Assembly: GCF_026240905.1 (NCBI RefSeq)
Contig: NZ_JAPEVI010000002.1
Span: forward strand, 124,001 to 188,000
Source: Roseibium salinum
GTDB taxonomy: Bacteria > Pseudomonadota > Alphaproteobacteria > Rhizobiales > Stappiaceae
Length of the DNA: 64,000 nucleotides
Direction: 5' to 3'
Positions 35,119-44,084 of this stretch are shown here, piece by piece. Made by a program: the position numbers and the translations under genes. The notes below the pieces were generated by a model. It was not told the DNA's origin and did not search any database. It saw only the letters and a program-made list of their open reading frames with translations. How positions within the stretch are numbered: the stretch's first letter is position 1; each line of letters opens with the position of its first letter.

Positions 35119-36192
35119 TTAGTCGACAACGATGAACTCGATCCGGCGGTTGCGGCGTTTGCCGTCGTTGGTTGTGTTGGGGGCGACGGGGCGCGTTTCG
35201 CCATAGCCGACGCTCTTGACCCGGTCTCCAGGCACCTGCTTCGAGGTCAGGAAGTTCGTGACCGCGGCCGCGCGAAGCTCCGACAGGCGCATATTGCCTT
35301 CTGCGCTGCCGTCGCTGTCGGTATGGCCACCGACCTCGATGACGAGACCCGGGCAGCGGGAGATGATGTCGACAAGACTGTTCAGGAGCGGTTCGCTGCG
35401 TGCGTCAAGGCTTGCGCTGCCGCTCGGGAAATAGATGTTGTCGGTCCGCGACAGGATCTCGAACCGGCCCTTGCAGGCGTCAACATCGAAGTTTCCTTCC
35501 GGCTCCAGCGCCTTGGCCGCGGCCACCTGCGGCGCAGCGGATGCGACTTCAATTCCGTCCTTGTCTTCGCCGTTGCGGGCAAAAACGAAGTCGAAGGAAA
35601 CGGTCGCCGATGGCACGATCACCACATTCGCCGCTTCCTCGAGTTTCTTGATCCCGCCGTCGAGCCCGAAGTCGGACGCGGCCACGGAAATCGGCGCCGT
35701 CGTCGAAACGGCGACAAGGTCGTCGCTCATGAGCGTAACGGCGATTTCCGTTTCAACCGTCTTGGAAACGCCATGCAGGTCCAGATCGAAAGTGAGCGGA
35801 ATGATCTTGCGCCTGAGGGACGGCAGATCCGCCAGCTGCGACTGATCGATCTTCGTGCTGATGACCGCTTCGGGATACTGGAACGTTTCGAAGAACAGGA
35901 ACCGCATGCGCACATTGCGGAGGTCTATTTTCGTGTCGACGGAGTCGAGAAAGACACGGACCGTCGCGGCACCCGTCTCGTCGATCGCGCCCTCGAACTC
36001 GGCGAAACCGCTCGATTCCACCTTGGTGAGGTTCTTGACCGATTGAAAGCGGAGTGAAGACGCCTCGCGCTGAAGCGTCCATCCGTCGCCGAAGATGGAA
36101 TCCTGAGCCTTTACGGGCGGGGACAGCAACAGCAGGACCGGAAGAATTGCGGACAGCAACGCCGGCAAAGCGAACCGCGGAAACGACATCAT
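35119..36192 (-). CDS. YceI-like domain fused to OmpA C-terminal peptidoglycan-binding domain
   Basis: A 357-residue envelope protein. The signal peptide is within residues 1-28 (LLSAILPVLLLLSPPVKAQ). A lipocalin-like YceI domain follows (LRFQSVKNLTKVESSGFAEF, then LDSVDTKIDLRNVRMRFLFF, LTFDLDLHGVSKTVETEI). After an Ala-rich linker the OmpA domain has IYFPSGSASLDARSEPLLNS, EVGGHTDSDGSAEGN, LSELRAAAV and GYGETRPVAPN, with the Asp and Arg that hold diaminopimelate. Start 36192 follows AGGAAGGAG. It probably carries a lipid or quinone-like ligand tethered to peptidoglycan. It precedes the caspase-like gene in one operon. Confidence 0.9.
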   Translation of the reverse strand: MMSFPRFALPALLSAILPVLLLLSPPVKAQDSIFGDGWTLQREASSLRFQSVKNLTKVESSGFAEFEGAIDETGAATVRVFLDSVDTKIDLRNVRMRFLFFETFQYPEAVISTKIDQSQLADLPSLRRKIIPLTFDLDLHGVSKTVETEIAVTLMSDDLVAVSTTAPISVAASDFGLDGGIKKLEEAANVVIVPSATVSFDFVFARNGEDKDGIEVASAAPQVAAAKALEPEGNFDVDACKGRFEILSRTDNIYFPSGSASLDARSEPLLNSLVDIISRCPGLVIEVGGHTDSDGSAEGNMRLSELRAAAVTNFLTSKQVPGDRVKSVGYGETRPVAPNTTNDGKRRNRRIEFIVVD

Positions 36193-36410
36193 CCACTCCT
36201 TCCTGCACCGCACGCACCTGCGCGGCCTCGACACCAACCCATGTCGGGCTTGAGTGTACTGAGTTATAGATGCGATGCAACTTTGCGCAACCACTTGCTT
36301 GCGCCATCCACCGGCATCGGACCGGAAATTTCCCCGGCGATCCAACCGGACTGTTCCGGCCTTTAATGTTCGTACCAGCCTCCTCGGGGATCATCGGGAT
36401 ATGCGGAGCG

Positions 36411-37601
36411 CTACGACGGCGCCCTCTTCTGAAGAAGGGCGAGCGTGTGGCGGGCGATCATCAGCTCCTCGTCGGTTGGAACAACGTAGAGGGCGACCCG
36501 GCTCGCCGGCGTTGAAATACAGGTCTCGCCAGCGGTATTGGCTGCGCCGTCGAACTCCGCGCCGAGCCACGCGAGCCGTTCGGCAATCCGGGCGCGTATC
36601 ACCGCTGAATTCTCCCCCACGCCTGCCGTGAAGACGAAGGCGTCGAGCCCGCCGAGCGCGGCGGCGAGTTGCCCCGCATGAAGCGCGCAGCGGTGAACGA
36701 AATGGTCTATCGCGAACGAGGCGCGCGGATCGTCGCTTTCCAGCAGGTCCCGCATGTCGTTGGAAATGCCGGAAAGACCCTTCAGTCCCGACTGCCGATA
36801 AAGCAGGTCCGAGACCTCCTGCGTGCTCATGCCGCGCTGCTCGATCAGGTAGAGCACGACACCGGGATCAAGCTGACCGGAGCGGGTGCCCATGGGCAGG
36901 CCGTCAAGCGCCGTGAGGCCCATGGTGCTCTCCACGCTCTGGCCGTTTTTCATCGCGCACATGGAGGCGCCGCTGCCCAGGTGGGCGACGATGACGCGGC
37001 CGCCGACAATGTCGGGTGCAACATCGCGCAGGCGTTCGGCAATATATTCGTACGAGAGGCCGTGAAAGCCGTAGCGGCGCACGCCCTCGTCGTAGAACGC
37101 AAAGGGCAGGGCGTAGCAGTCCGTGTGCGGGGCATGATCACGATGGAAGGCCGTGTCGAAGCAGGCGACCTGCGGTACGGCGGGATCGATCTCCATCGCC
37201 ATGCGGATCGGCGCAAGGTTGTTCGGCTGGTGGAGCGGCGCAAGGTCCTGGAAGCTGGCGAGCCTTGCCAGCACGTCCTCGTCAATACGCACCGGCGCGG
37301 CATAATCCGGCCCGCCGTGTACGACCCGGTGGCCTATCGCGTAAAGGTCAGACTCCCCGACCGACCGCAACCATGCTTCCGTTTCGCTAATGGCGGCGGG
37401 TAGATCCGGAATCTCCGCGGGCTCATAGGTCCGATCGACTGTCGCGATCCCCTCGGCGTCGAAGACGCGCAGGCGCGGGCGCACGCTGATGCCGTCGATC
37501 TGGCCACGGAACTTTCGGGCAAGTGACCGACCGTCGAGCGTGAAGATCTGAAACTTCAGGCTCGACGAACCGGCATTTATGACGAGAAGCGCGTCCGTCA
37601 T
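36411..37601 (-). CDS. ackA: Acetate kinase
   Basis: A 396-residue acetate kinase, normal length. Signatures are [14 protein letters not shown] at the N-terminus, [10 protein letters not shown] (acetate-site), [10 protein letters not shown] with the catalytic Asp, [15 protein letters not shown] and [18 protein letters not shown], and [16 protein letters not shown] near the C-terminus. It interconverts acetate plus ATP with acetyl phosphate. No phosphotransacetylase or phosphoketolase gene lies in the window. Its start overlaps the stop of a 28-codon upstream frame with a strong ribosome site, suggesting translational coupling. Confidence 0.96.
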   Translation of the reverse strand: MTDALLVINAGSSSLKFQIFTLDGRSLARKFRGQIDGISVRPRLRVFDAEGIATVDRTYEPAEIPDLPAAISETEAWLRSVGESDLYAIGHRVVHGGPDYAAPVRIDEDVLARLASFQDLAPLHQPNNLAPIRMAMEIDPAVPQVACFDTAFHRDHAPHTDCYALPFAFYDEGVRRYGFHGLSYEYIAERLRDVAPDIVGGRVIVAHLGSGASMCAMKNGQSVESTMGLTALDGLPMGTRSGQLDPGVVLYLIEQRGMSTQEVSDLLYRQSGLKGLSGISNDMRDLLESDDPRASFAIDHFVHRCALHAGQLAAALGGLDAFVFTAGVGENSAVIRARIAERLAWLGAEFDGAANTAGETCISTPASRVALYVVPTDEELMIARHTLALLQKRAPS

Positions 37602-37684
37602 GGCGCCACGCCCGTCGTCCGGTTCTTGCGATCGGCGGGAGTGGCCGCCCTGGTCTCTGCCGGTTTCTGGTACTTCCTGCTCAT
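37598..37684 (-). CDS. Small 28-residue ORF coupled to acetate kinase
   Basis: An ATG at 37684, preceded by CGGAGG with 6-base spacing, opens a 28-codon frame that ends in a TGA overlapping the ackA ATG (ATGA, 37598-37601). The product is very basic and hydrophilic (starts [12 protein letters not shown], ends TTGVAP) with no membrane segment. It may be a real microprotein or a leader that brings ribosomes to ackA, whose own start lacks an obvious ribosome site. I recognise no family. Confidence 0.6.
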   Translation of the reverse strand: MSRKYQKPAETRAATPADRKNRTTGVAP

Positions 37685-37944
37685 GCTGACCTCCGAAGGC
37701 AAGGAAAGACGGGTGGGCTCGGTACCCTCGTCATGACATCCGGGCCGGTGTCACCCGACTGTAGGCGTAAAAGGCCTCACAACGCGACGCGTTCCAAAGG
37801 ACCTGGTGCTTCCACGCAAGGAAACGGGCAAGAGTGCATATCGCGGTTTCATAACCGTTTTGACAAGTATTGCGCGCCCGAATTCATTTGTTACGCCTTT
37901 CGATTGCACCTCATAGTGTCTTTCTTGCAGGAGGGGGAGACGTC

Positions 37945-38799
37945 ATGTCCGAACAGACCGGAATCGTTCTGGTTCATGGTGCCTGGCATTCAGGCAGCAC
38001 CTGGTCCGAAGTTGCGCCGCTGTTGAGAGACAAGGGCTTCGACGTGGTCGCCGTCGATCTTCCCGGGGCTGGACCGAATGCCAGCCGTCCCGCTTCCTTC
38101 TCGAAGCGGCCGCTGGAGTCTGCGGTGTTCGCGACGGAACCTTCACCCAATGCCGGCGTCGGGCAGGAGGAGCGCACCCAGGCCTTCATCGACGCCGTGC
38201 GTGCGTCGAGCGAGCGCACCGGCAAAAAGGTCGTCCTGGCCGGGCATTCCCTCGGTGGCATCACGGTCTCACCGGTCGTGGAAGCCGTCCCAGAGCTTAT
38301 TCATGCAGTCGTCTACGTAACCGCGTTCATGCTCGCGCCGGGACTGCCGGCCATCGCCATGATCCAGGATGCCACGATGGCCGACGCAATCGTGCCGCAG
38401 CTTTTTCTTGCCGACCCGCAAACCGTCGGCGCCTTGCGCATCGATGTGGCATCAACGGATCCCGAGTACAGGCAAAAGCTGAAAGAAGCCTTCTATGGCG
38501 ACCTGACGGAGAGCCAGTTCGAGGCGGCGCTGGCCGGGCTACATCCGGACGAGCCGGTCCAGGTGGCAATCGTGCCCTCGCCGGTCACTCCCGAGCGCTT
38601 CGCGACCGTGCCGCGCCACTATGTCCGCTGTACACAGGACCGGGCGATCACGCTGGCCGGCCAGGACAAGATGATCGCCGACATGGACGCAGCGCTCGGC
38701 GGAAAAACGATCGTCCACACGCTGAACGCGAGCCATTCGCCGTTCTATTCCGCCCCGGATGCCCTCTCGGACATCCTCAGCCGGATTGCGGGGACGTAA
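37945..38799 (+). CDS. Alpha/beta hydrolase (small esterase, MES/salicylate-esterase-like)
   Basis: A 284-residue cytosolic alpha/beta hydrolase. It has IVLVHGAWHSGSTWSEVAPL at the N-terminus, the nucleophile elbow GHSLGGITVSP near residue 104, an acid in YVRCTQDRAI and the catalytic His in LNASHSPFYSAPD near the end. The pattern resembles plant hydroxynitrile-lyase/methyl-esterase-like bacterial proteins. ATG 37945 follows AGGAGGGGG. It stands alone between the divergent acetate kinase unit and the convergent secreted-protein gene. The substrate is unknown. Confidence 0.9.
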   Translation: MSEQTGIVLVHGAWHSGSTWSEVAPLLRDKGFDVVAVDLPGAGPNASRPASFSKRPLESAVFATEPSPNAGVGQEERTQAFIDAVRASSERTGKKVVLAGHSLGGITVSPVVEAVPELIHAVVYVTAFMLAPGLPAIAMIQDATMADAIVPQLFLADPQTVGALRIDVASTDPEYRQKLKEAFYGDLTESQFEAALAGLHPDEPVQVAIVPSPVTPERFATVPRHYVRCTQDRAITLAGQDKMIADMDAALGGKTIVHTLNASHSPFYSAPDALSDILSRIAGT

Positions 38800-38878
38800 G
38801 GGGGACATCAGGCCCCTGCAGGCCGACGCACCGGAGGCGGGCGGCGAGCCTTGCGTCCCTCCGGAATGGAAGTCGGGA

Positions 38879-39901
38879 TCAGCCTTTGGGCCAGTACCGC
38901 ACGCTGAACTCGCCGCCATCGGCGCGGGCGCTTGCCGTCACCGGACGGCCGCTGGCAGAGAAGCCGGCGAATTCGTAATAGACATCGAAATCCTGCATCA
39001 GGCTGCGCAACACCTGTGCGGCACGGAAGCCTTCCAGTTCCTCGCGCAAGAGCCCACGAACGGCAACGGGCACCTGGTCCATGGAGATCGCATGGGAGAT
39101 CGATTCAATGTGTCCGTTGGGCCGGACATCGACCTCAACACGCCGGCCGCTGTCGCGGCTGATACCCGCGATCTCAATGACCCGCTGACCATTTTCGATT
39201 TCAAAGTTATAGGTGCGGAAGTTCGCCTCCGGAACCGCGTAACGGGCCGAGCGCAAGGCAATGCGCGCCTGCCGCAAGCGGCGTTCGCCGAGCGCATCGC
39301 GGTCCATGGCATGACGCCGGGCACGGGCCTCGGCCGCGTCGGATTGCCTCTCCTGGGTTTCGATTGCATCGGCGCTCTTCGAACGGTCCGGCACCAGTGT
39401 GCCGCGGTGGAAGGGAGCACCCTCTTCCGGACCGTCCCAGGCTGCGGCAGGTCCTTGGTCTGCCGAGAATTCACGCGAATCCTCGCCCTCCTGGCTTCGG
39501 GTCTGGCGCTCCTCCGCCATGCCCGAGGCACCGTTATCGGAACGTGTATCCTGTGCACTGTCCTGGTACGCCCCGTTCAGTCCGGGCTCTCCGACGCCAT
39601 GGACGGCGCTCTCGGGATAACCGGAAGGATATGGAGTATTGCCCGGCCCCAGGTCGTCGTCCGAGACGTCCTGAGCCGGGAAGGGGATTTCGGCCGGCCA
39701 TGACGAATTGTCGACCATGGACGGCGGCACGGGTCGCTCGACGATCGCATCGCCCTGGTTCTGCTGATTGGTTCCAGACTGCGCTTGGGCCTGCCCGCCC
39801 GTGCGTCCGTCGTCCAGCTCGCCGATGTCTCGCTCCTGGCCGAGCGATGCCGTCGCGCTCAGCAGCAAGACGCTTGTGCCTACTGCAAGTATACGTCTCA
39901 T
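38879..39901 (-). CDS. Secreted protein of unknown function with Ser/Gln/Asp-rich region
   Basis: A 340-residue protein I do not recognise. A signal peptide (RRILAVGTSVLLLSATASLG) is followed by about 170 residues of low-complexity, acidic, Gln/Asp/Pro/Gly-rich sequence that is probably disordered. A basic helix follows (ERRLRQARIALRSARYAVPE) and then a C-terminal domain of about 110 residues (TYNFEIENGQRVIEIAGISR, VDVRPNGHIESISHAISMD). The alternation there of a short strand repeat, 'G R V', suggests a PepSY-like fold, but this is a weak guess. It lies downstream of the EF-hand gene on the same strand, 194 bp apart with a hairpin between. Confidence 0.7.
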   Translation of the reverse strand: MRRILAVGTSVLLLSATASLGQERDIGELDDGRTGGQAQAQSGTNQQNQGDAIVERPVPPSMVDNSSWPAEIPFPAQDVSDDDLGPGNTPYPSGYPESAVHGVGEPGLNGAYQDSAQDTRSDNGASGMAEERQTRSQEGEDSREFSADQGPAAAWDGPEEGAPFHRGTLVPDRSKSADAIETQERQSDAAEARARRHAMDRDALGERRLRQARIALRSARYAVPEANFRTYNFEIENGQRVIEIAGISRDSGRRVEVDVRPNGHIESISHAISMDQVPVAVRGLLREELEGFRAAQVLRSLMQDFDVYYEFAGFSASGRPVTASARADGGEFSVRYWPKG

Positions 39902-40049
39902 GGGGTTTTCCTTTCCGGCGCACCGTGAATTGCCCGGCGCGCCCGTCTTTTGTCTTTCGCAAACCAGCTCCGTGAGTGCTGATGACCTGCTCCCGAAAAA
40001 CGGGCGAGATCGGCGATACTCACGTGAACTGGCGCTCCCATCGGAGTGT

Positions 40050-40075
40050 GGAACCCGGTCACGGGACCGGGTTCC
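40050..40075. other. Strong hairpin downstream of EF-hand gene
   Basis: GGAACCCGGTC (40050-40060) and GACCGGGTTCC (40065-40075) form an 11-bp perfect stem with an ACGG loop. It lies 21 bp after the end of the EF-hand gene on its strand. No T tract follows on the minus strand, so termination is likely only partial. Confidence 0.65.
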
Positions 40076-40095
40076 TTGCTAGCCCCGAGGGGGTG

Positions 40096-40956
40096 TTACA
40101 TGGTGCCGAAACGGTAGATGTAGACCGGAATGCCGTCACCCGAATCCGAGGCGGTTTCGCTCGTCGACGCGGTGCCTTCAGCGCCCGCTTCGCCCTGGCT
40201 CTTGGTCGATCCGGTCGTCAACTGGTCGTCCAGCATCTGCTGGCGAGCCGTCCGGTATTCTTCCTGAGTAATCGAGCCGGTGCCATCGCCGTCGATCTCT
40301 TTGAACTGCGCATTCGCCCAATCCTCGTCCCGCTTGATTTTCGGCGACCGCTCGGACCACTCCTGCGTGGTGATGGTATCGTCATTGTTCTGATCAAGAG
40401 CGCTGAAGGTCAGAGCAGAACGGCCGGCCGCCTCGTCTTCGGACATGTTCTTGAGCGTCGACTGATCCTGCCCCTCTTCGGGCGTCAGGAAAACGTAGCG
40501 GCGCAACACCACAAACGCATCTTCGCCGGCACTGCCGGCTTCAGTGTCCTGGAAAGCCTGCTCGGCGCTTTTCCGGAACTCTTCGCGGTTGATCTTTGTA
40601 TCCTTATCGGTATCGGCTTCGGCGAAGTTCTGCTTGTCGCGGTCGGCTTCGGCTGCCGCCTGCTGGTCAATGCTGCCCATGCAGGTAATCCATTCGACCT
40701 TGGTGATTTCGCCGTTTCCGTCCGAGTCGATCTGCCCGAACTGGTTCTCAATTGCAGTGCTGGCCTCTTGCTTGGATACGGTACCGTCGCTGTTGCCATC
40801 GACTTTCGACCACGGTTTGTCGCAATAGCTCGCCTGCGCGCCGGCCTGCGTGTTGGACGCCGTCTCTCCCGACTGATCGTTGTTCTGTGCATTGGCGGCG
40901 AAAGCGAAGCAGCTCAAGGCCGCGGCAATCGCGGTGGTTCGACGAAGATATTTCAT
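40096..40956 (-). CDS. Secreted EF-hand calcium-binding protein
   Basis: A 286-residue exported protein. Signal peptide residues 1-23 (TAIAAALSCFAFAANAQ). Five EF-hand-type loops are visible: DGNSDGTVSKQE, DSDGNGEITKVE, DTDKDTKINREE, DQNNDDTITTQE and DGDGTGSITQEE. Most have acidic residues at loop positions 1, 3, 5 and 12, so calcium binding is likely. The C-terminus is Ser/Thr/Gly-rich and ends in PVYIYRFGTM. ATG 40956 follows AAGGGAG; the frame continues upstream without a ribosome site. A GGAAC-N16-GGTT motif 54 bp upstream suggests general-stress control. Confidence 0.9.
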   Translation of the reverse strand: MKYLRRTTAIAAALSCFAFAANAQNNDQSGETASNTQAGAQASYCDKPWSKVDGNSDGTVSKQEASTAIENQFGQIDSDGNGEITKVEWITCMGSIDQQAAAEADRDKQNFAEADTDKDTKINREEFRKSAEQAFQDTEAGSAGEDAFVVLRRYVFLTPEEGQDQSTLKNMSEDEAAGRSALTFSALDQNNDDTITTQEWSERSPKIKRDEDWANAQFKEIDGDGTGSITQEEYRTARQQMLDDQLTTGSTKSQGEAGAEGTASTSETASDSGDGIPVYIYRFGTM

Positions 40957-41009
40957 TGTTCGTCTCCCTTGTCTGGTTGTCGGTAGGGAGCGTCGGCTCC
41001 CTTGGGGCC

Positions 41010-41034
41010 AACCACGACGCGCTTGATGGGTTCC
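41010..41034 (-). promoter_or_regulatory. EcfG-type general stress promoter candidate (EF-hand gene)
   Basis: On the minus strand GGAAC (41034-41030), 16 bases and GGTT (41013-41010) precede the EF-hand ATG (40956) by about 54 bp. Spacing and the GGTT variant are identical to the motifs at 18487, 19088 and 19662. Confidence 0.62.
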
Positions 41035-41176
41035 GAAAAATTCCCGGAACCGCCGCTGCCTCGTGCCCGCACGAACGCGTCCCTCTGCCTGTGTCCGCCG
41101 ACCGTACGGATGCGGTCGGACACGCCGCTTCACATCCCCCGCAATGGAGAGATTGAAATAAATTTCAGAAAAAGAA

Positions 41177-41246
41177 ATAAATACCAAATCTGTTTGACGC
41201 TCCTGTCGGGCGCCGTTTAAGACTGACCTGCCTGGGATAAATACCA
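41177..41246 (+). repeat. Direct repeat ATAAATACCA, two copies 60 bp apart
   Basis: ATAAATACCA occurs at 41177-41186 and 41237-41246 upstream of the polyol operon. The spacing is near a whole number of helical turns. They could be sites for the SorC regulator encoded at 45115, but this is a guess from position. Confidence 0.35.
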
Positions 41247-41427
41247 GCGCATGGAATATCTTGCAGGCCAGCCTTGTTTCTGAAAGGCTGGATCGCAGGA
41301 CCGGAGGAGGAGAGGGCACCCGGCACTCGGGAGAATGAGATCTGGTTGCTCTGGTTTATTGAAATCGAGCCGTATAGCTGCGTTCAGGTGAGGCCATCTG
41401 GGAGCAGGGTGCTCAAGGGAGGAAACT

Positions 41428-42444
41428 ATGGGCGTTTCTAAGTTGAAGGGCGCACTGCTGTGCGCCGTCGTGTCCGCCGCTTCGCTGTCAGCTCTGCCGT
41501 CCAAGGCGGAAGGGCTGAAATGCGAGCCGGGCGAAACCTATATCATGAATGTCATGGTGTCGGGCCACCCTTACTGGGTTCCGGTCTACCAGGGCTTCAA
41601 ACAGGCCGCCGAGGCTTTCGGCTGCGAGACGGTTTTCTCCGGTACGCCGGACTACGACATCTCCAAGCAGATCGCGTCCTTCGAGCAGGACATGGTAAAA
41701 CAGCCGGCCGGTGTCCTCTTGCACCCGATGCAGTCCGATCCGTTCATCGAACCGATCAACCGGGCAATCGAAAGCGGCACGCAGATCGTGACCTTTGCGG
41801 CCGATTCCCCGAAATCCAATCGCACCGCCTACATCACGTCCGACAACCTGGCCGAGGCAAAGTTCGCGGCTGAGGAAATCGTCAAACAAATCGGCGAAAG
41901 CGGCGAGTACGCGGTTCTGGAGAACCCGGGTCAGTCCAACCACGACCTGCGCGTGACTTCGCTGATCTCCTATATGGAAGACAATTATCCGGACATGAAG
42001 CTGGTGGGCCGCCAGGCAACCAACCAGGACAGCAACGCCGCCTATCGCGCAACCGCCTCCATCCTCCAGGCCAACCCGAACCTCGGTGCGCTCTGGATCC
42101 CGGAAGCAGGCTCCGCGGAAGGTGCCGTCGCCGCTGTTCTGGAGGCGGAGGCCGACGTCCTCATCATGCATGCGGACATCACCCCGACCACGCTGGAACA
42201 CATCAAGGCCGGCAACATCCACATGGCGCTGAACCCGAACCAGGGCATGCAGGGTTTCATGGGCTTCATGGCGACCTTCCTCGCCGCGCATTCGGACGTC
42301 TTCGATCCGTTCAACGACTACAAGGTGTCCGGCTACAACCCGGTCCAGATCCCTTACGTCGACAACGGCTTCGCGGTGATCACCAAGGAGAATGCCGACA
42401 GCTTCGATCTGAACGCCTACATGGAAGGCCGCGATCCCAGCTGA
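41428..42444 (+). CDS. CUT2 ABC transporter substrate-binding protein (polyol/sugar-acid operon)
   Basis: A 338-residue RbsB-like periplasmic protein. Signal peptide residues 1-27 (LLCAVVSAASLSALPSKAEG). Mature landmarks are IMNVMVSGHPYWVPVYQGFK, SGTPDYDISKQIASFEQD, TAYITSDNLAEAKFAAEE, LENPGQSNHDLRVTSL and LNPNQGMQGFMGFM. It heads the 13-kb operon that contains an ATPase, a single permease, a SorC regulator and catabolic enzymes. It is related in arrangement to the EryG-type receptor of rhizobial erythritol loci, though the ligand is unproven. Confidence 0.92.
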   Translation: MGVSKLKGALLCAVVSAASLSALPSKAEGLKCEPGETYIMNVMVSGHPYWVPVYQGFKQAAEAFGCETVFSGTPDYDISKQIASFEQDMVKQPAGVLLHPMQSDPFIEPINRAIESGTQIVTFAADSPKSNRTAYITSDNLAEAKFAAEEIVKQIGESGEYAVLENPGQSNHDLRVTSLISYMEDNYPDMKLVGRQATNQDSNAAYRATASILQANPNLGALWIPEAGSAEGAVAAVLEAEADVLIMHADITPTTLEHIKAGNIHMALNPNQGMQGFMGFMATFLAAHSDVFDPFNDYKVSGYNPVQIPYVDNGFAVITKENADSFDLNAYMEGRDPS

Positions 42445-42479
42445 TCTGAAGTTGGAGCGATGTGATCGCGCCGACGAAC

Positions 42480-42512
42480 GGGCTGCCTGAACGGCCTGCG
42501 TGCAGGCAGCCC
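42480..42512 (+). other. Intercistronic stem-loop after binding-protein gene
   Basis: GGGCTGCCTG (42480-42489) pairs perfectly with CAGGCAGCCC (42503-42512), 13-base loop, in the 105-bp gap before the ATPase gene. There is no T tract. It probably favours higher expression of the binding protein. Confidence 0.75.
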
Positions 42513-42549
42513 GCAAATTCCGGAATTCAATGTGCAAAGTAGCTCCGTC

Positions 42550-44070
42550 ATGACCGACGACCCGATCCTCACGATTTCCAGGCTGAGCAAGTCCTTCGGG
42601 CCTATCCACGCGCTCAGGGAAATCGATTTCGAGCTTCGCAAGGGCGAGATCCATGCAGTTGCGGGTGAAAACGGCGCTGGCAAGTCGACACTCATGAATG
42701 TCATCGACGGCATTCTGCAGCCCGACAGCGGCGAAATCCTGTTTGACGGCAAACCGGTCCGCATCAGTTCTCCGGCAATGGCGCAGAAACTGGGGATCTG
42801 TTTCGTTCATCAGGAAATCGCTCTGTGTCCTGACATATCGGTCGCCGAGAACATTTTCATGGCGGCAACCAATTCCAGCCGTTCCTTTCTGATGGACTAC
42901 GCCGCGCTGGAGAGAAAGGCCGCGAGCATTCTGAGCGAGCTCGGCTCGATCCCGCCGGCTGCGCTCGTCCGAACCCTGTCGATCTCCCAGCAGCAACTGG
43001 TCGAGATCGCCAAGGCGCTGACGCTCGACTGCCGGGTGTTGATCCTGGACGAGCCCACGGCCGCCCTGACCGAGAAGGAGGCGCAGACCCTTTTCGGCAT
43101 CATGCGGCGCCTGGCCGCCAAAGGCATTTCGATCATCTACATCTCCCACCGCATGGTCGAAATCTTCGACAATTGCGACCGCGTTTCCGTTTTCAGGGAC
43201 GGCCGCTACATCACGACCCGCAACGTCGCCGACATTCAACCTTCCGATGTGGTCAACGCCATGGTCGGCAGGGTCATCGACGAGCTGTATCCCAAGAAGC
43301 AGGCCGAAGCGGAAAAGTCGGACGACGTCATTCTGGAGGTACGCAACCTGTGTGAACGGACCGGGTTCGAAGACATCTCCTTCGACCTGAAGAAAGGCGA
43401 GATTCTCGGCATTGCCGGCCTGATCGGGGCGGGACGCAGCGAGATCGTCAAGGGCATCTGCCGCCTGGAGGGCGAGGTGACCGGCGACGTCCGGCTGAAC
43501 GGCCGCCCGCTGAACCTCAAGTCCTACAAGGACAGCATTGCCGAGGGCGTCGTTTATCTGTCCGAAGACCGCAAGGGGGACGGCGTGTTCCTGGAAATGC
43601 CGATCGCGGCGAACATCTCGGCACTCAAGCTGGAACAGGTCGCCAACGGGCTCGGCCTGATCCAGCGGAGCAGGGAGGAAAGACAGGCGAAGGAGCTGGG
43701 CGAGCGGCTCAACCTGAAATGCGGGTCGCTTGCCGATCCCGTTTCGTCGCTTTCCGGCGGCAACCAGCAGAAGGTCGCCATTGCCAAGATGCTCTCCATC
43801 AATCCGAAGCTGATCTTCCTGGATGAGCCGACGCGGGGAGTGGACGTGGGGGCCAAGGCGGAGATCCACCGGATCCTGCGCAACCTCGTGCGAACCGGTG
43901 TCGGCATCGTGGTTATCTCCTCGGAACTGCCGGAACTGATCGGCGTCTGCGACCGGGTTCTCGTGATCCGCGAAGGCACGATCGCCGGCGAGGTGAGCGG
44001 CGCACAGATGACGGAAGAAAACATAATGCACCTGGCGTCGTTCGGCGGCGCTTCGGCGGCAAGACACTGA
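42550..44070 (+). CDS. CUT2 ABC transporter ATP-binding protein (RbsA type)
   Basis: A 506-residue double ATPase. Domain 1: Walker [13 protein letters not shown]-loop [14 protein letters not shown], signature region [15 protein letters not shown] and Walker [14 protein letters not shown]. Domain 2: [21 protein letters not shown], signature [14 protein letters not shown] and Walker [17 protein letters not shown]. The domain-1 QQQ signature variant is normal for RbsA. ATG 42550 is the preferred start; a GTG at 42532 is possible, and neither has a clear ribosome site. It is followed 14 bp later by the permease gene. Confidence 0.92.
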   Translation: MTDDPILTISRLSKSFGPIHALREIDFELRKGEIHAVAGENGAGKSTLMNVIDGILQPDSGEILFDGKPVRISSPAMAQKLGICFVHQEIALCPDISVAENIFMAATNSSRSFLMDYAALERKAASILSELGSIPPAALVRTLSISQQQLVEIAKALTLDCRVLILDEPTAALTEKEAQTLFGIMRRLAAKGISIIYISHRMVEIFDNCDRVSVFRDGRYITTRNVADIQPSDVVNAMVGRVIDELYPKKQAEAEKSDDVILEVRNLCERTGFEDISFDLKKGEILGIAGLIGAGRSEIVKGICRLEGEVTGDVRLNGRPLNLKSYKDSIAEGVVYLSEDRKGDGVFLEMPIAANISALKLEQVANGLGLIQRSREERQAKELGERLNLKCGSLADPVSSLSGGNQQKVAIAKMLSINPKLIFLDEPTRGVDVGAKAEIHRILRNLVRTGVGIVVISSELPELIGVCDRVLVIREGTIAGEVSGAQMTEENIMHLASFGGASAARH

Positions 44071-44084
44071 TTGTGGGGGAAATC

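Larger units (their letters stand above)
40957..41427. other. Divergent regulatory region between EF-hand gene and polyol operon
   Basis: About 470 bp with no gene. It holds the stress promoter for the EF-hand gene (41010-41034), two direct copies of ATAAATACCA, and an 8-bp stem (CCAGCCTT 41268-41275 with AAGGCTGG 41284-41291). GGGAGG (about 41416-41421) precedes the binding-protein start. The operon promoter and SorC operator must lie here, but I cannot place them firmly. Confidence 0.5.

Noticed and set aside
40050..40075. A fifth GGAAC/GGTT promoter at the hairpin
   Set aside because: The spacing is 15, not 16, and the bases arise from the hairpin arms downstream of a gene, not upstream of one.
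41488..44067. Very long open frame (about 859 codons) on the minus strand
   Set aside because: It lies opposite the binding-protein and RbsA-type ATPase genes, which have clear motifs. The minus-strand product shows no family motif and reflects GC-rich codon usage.
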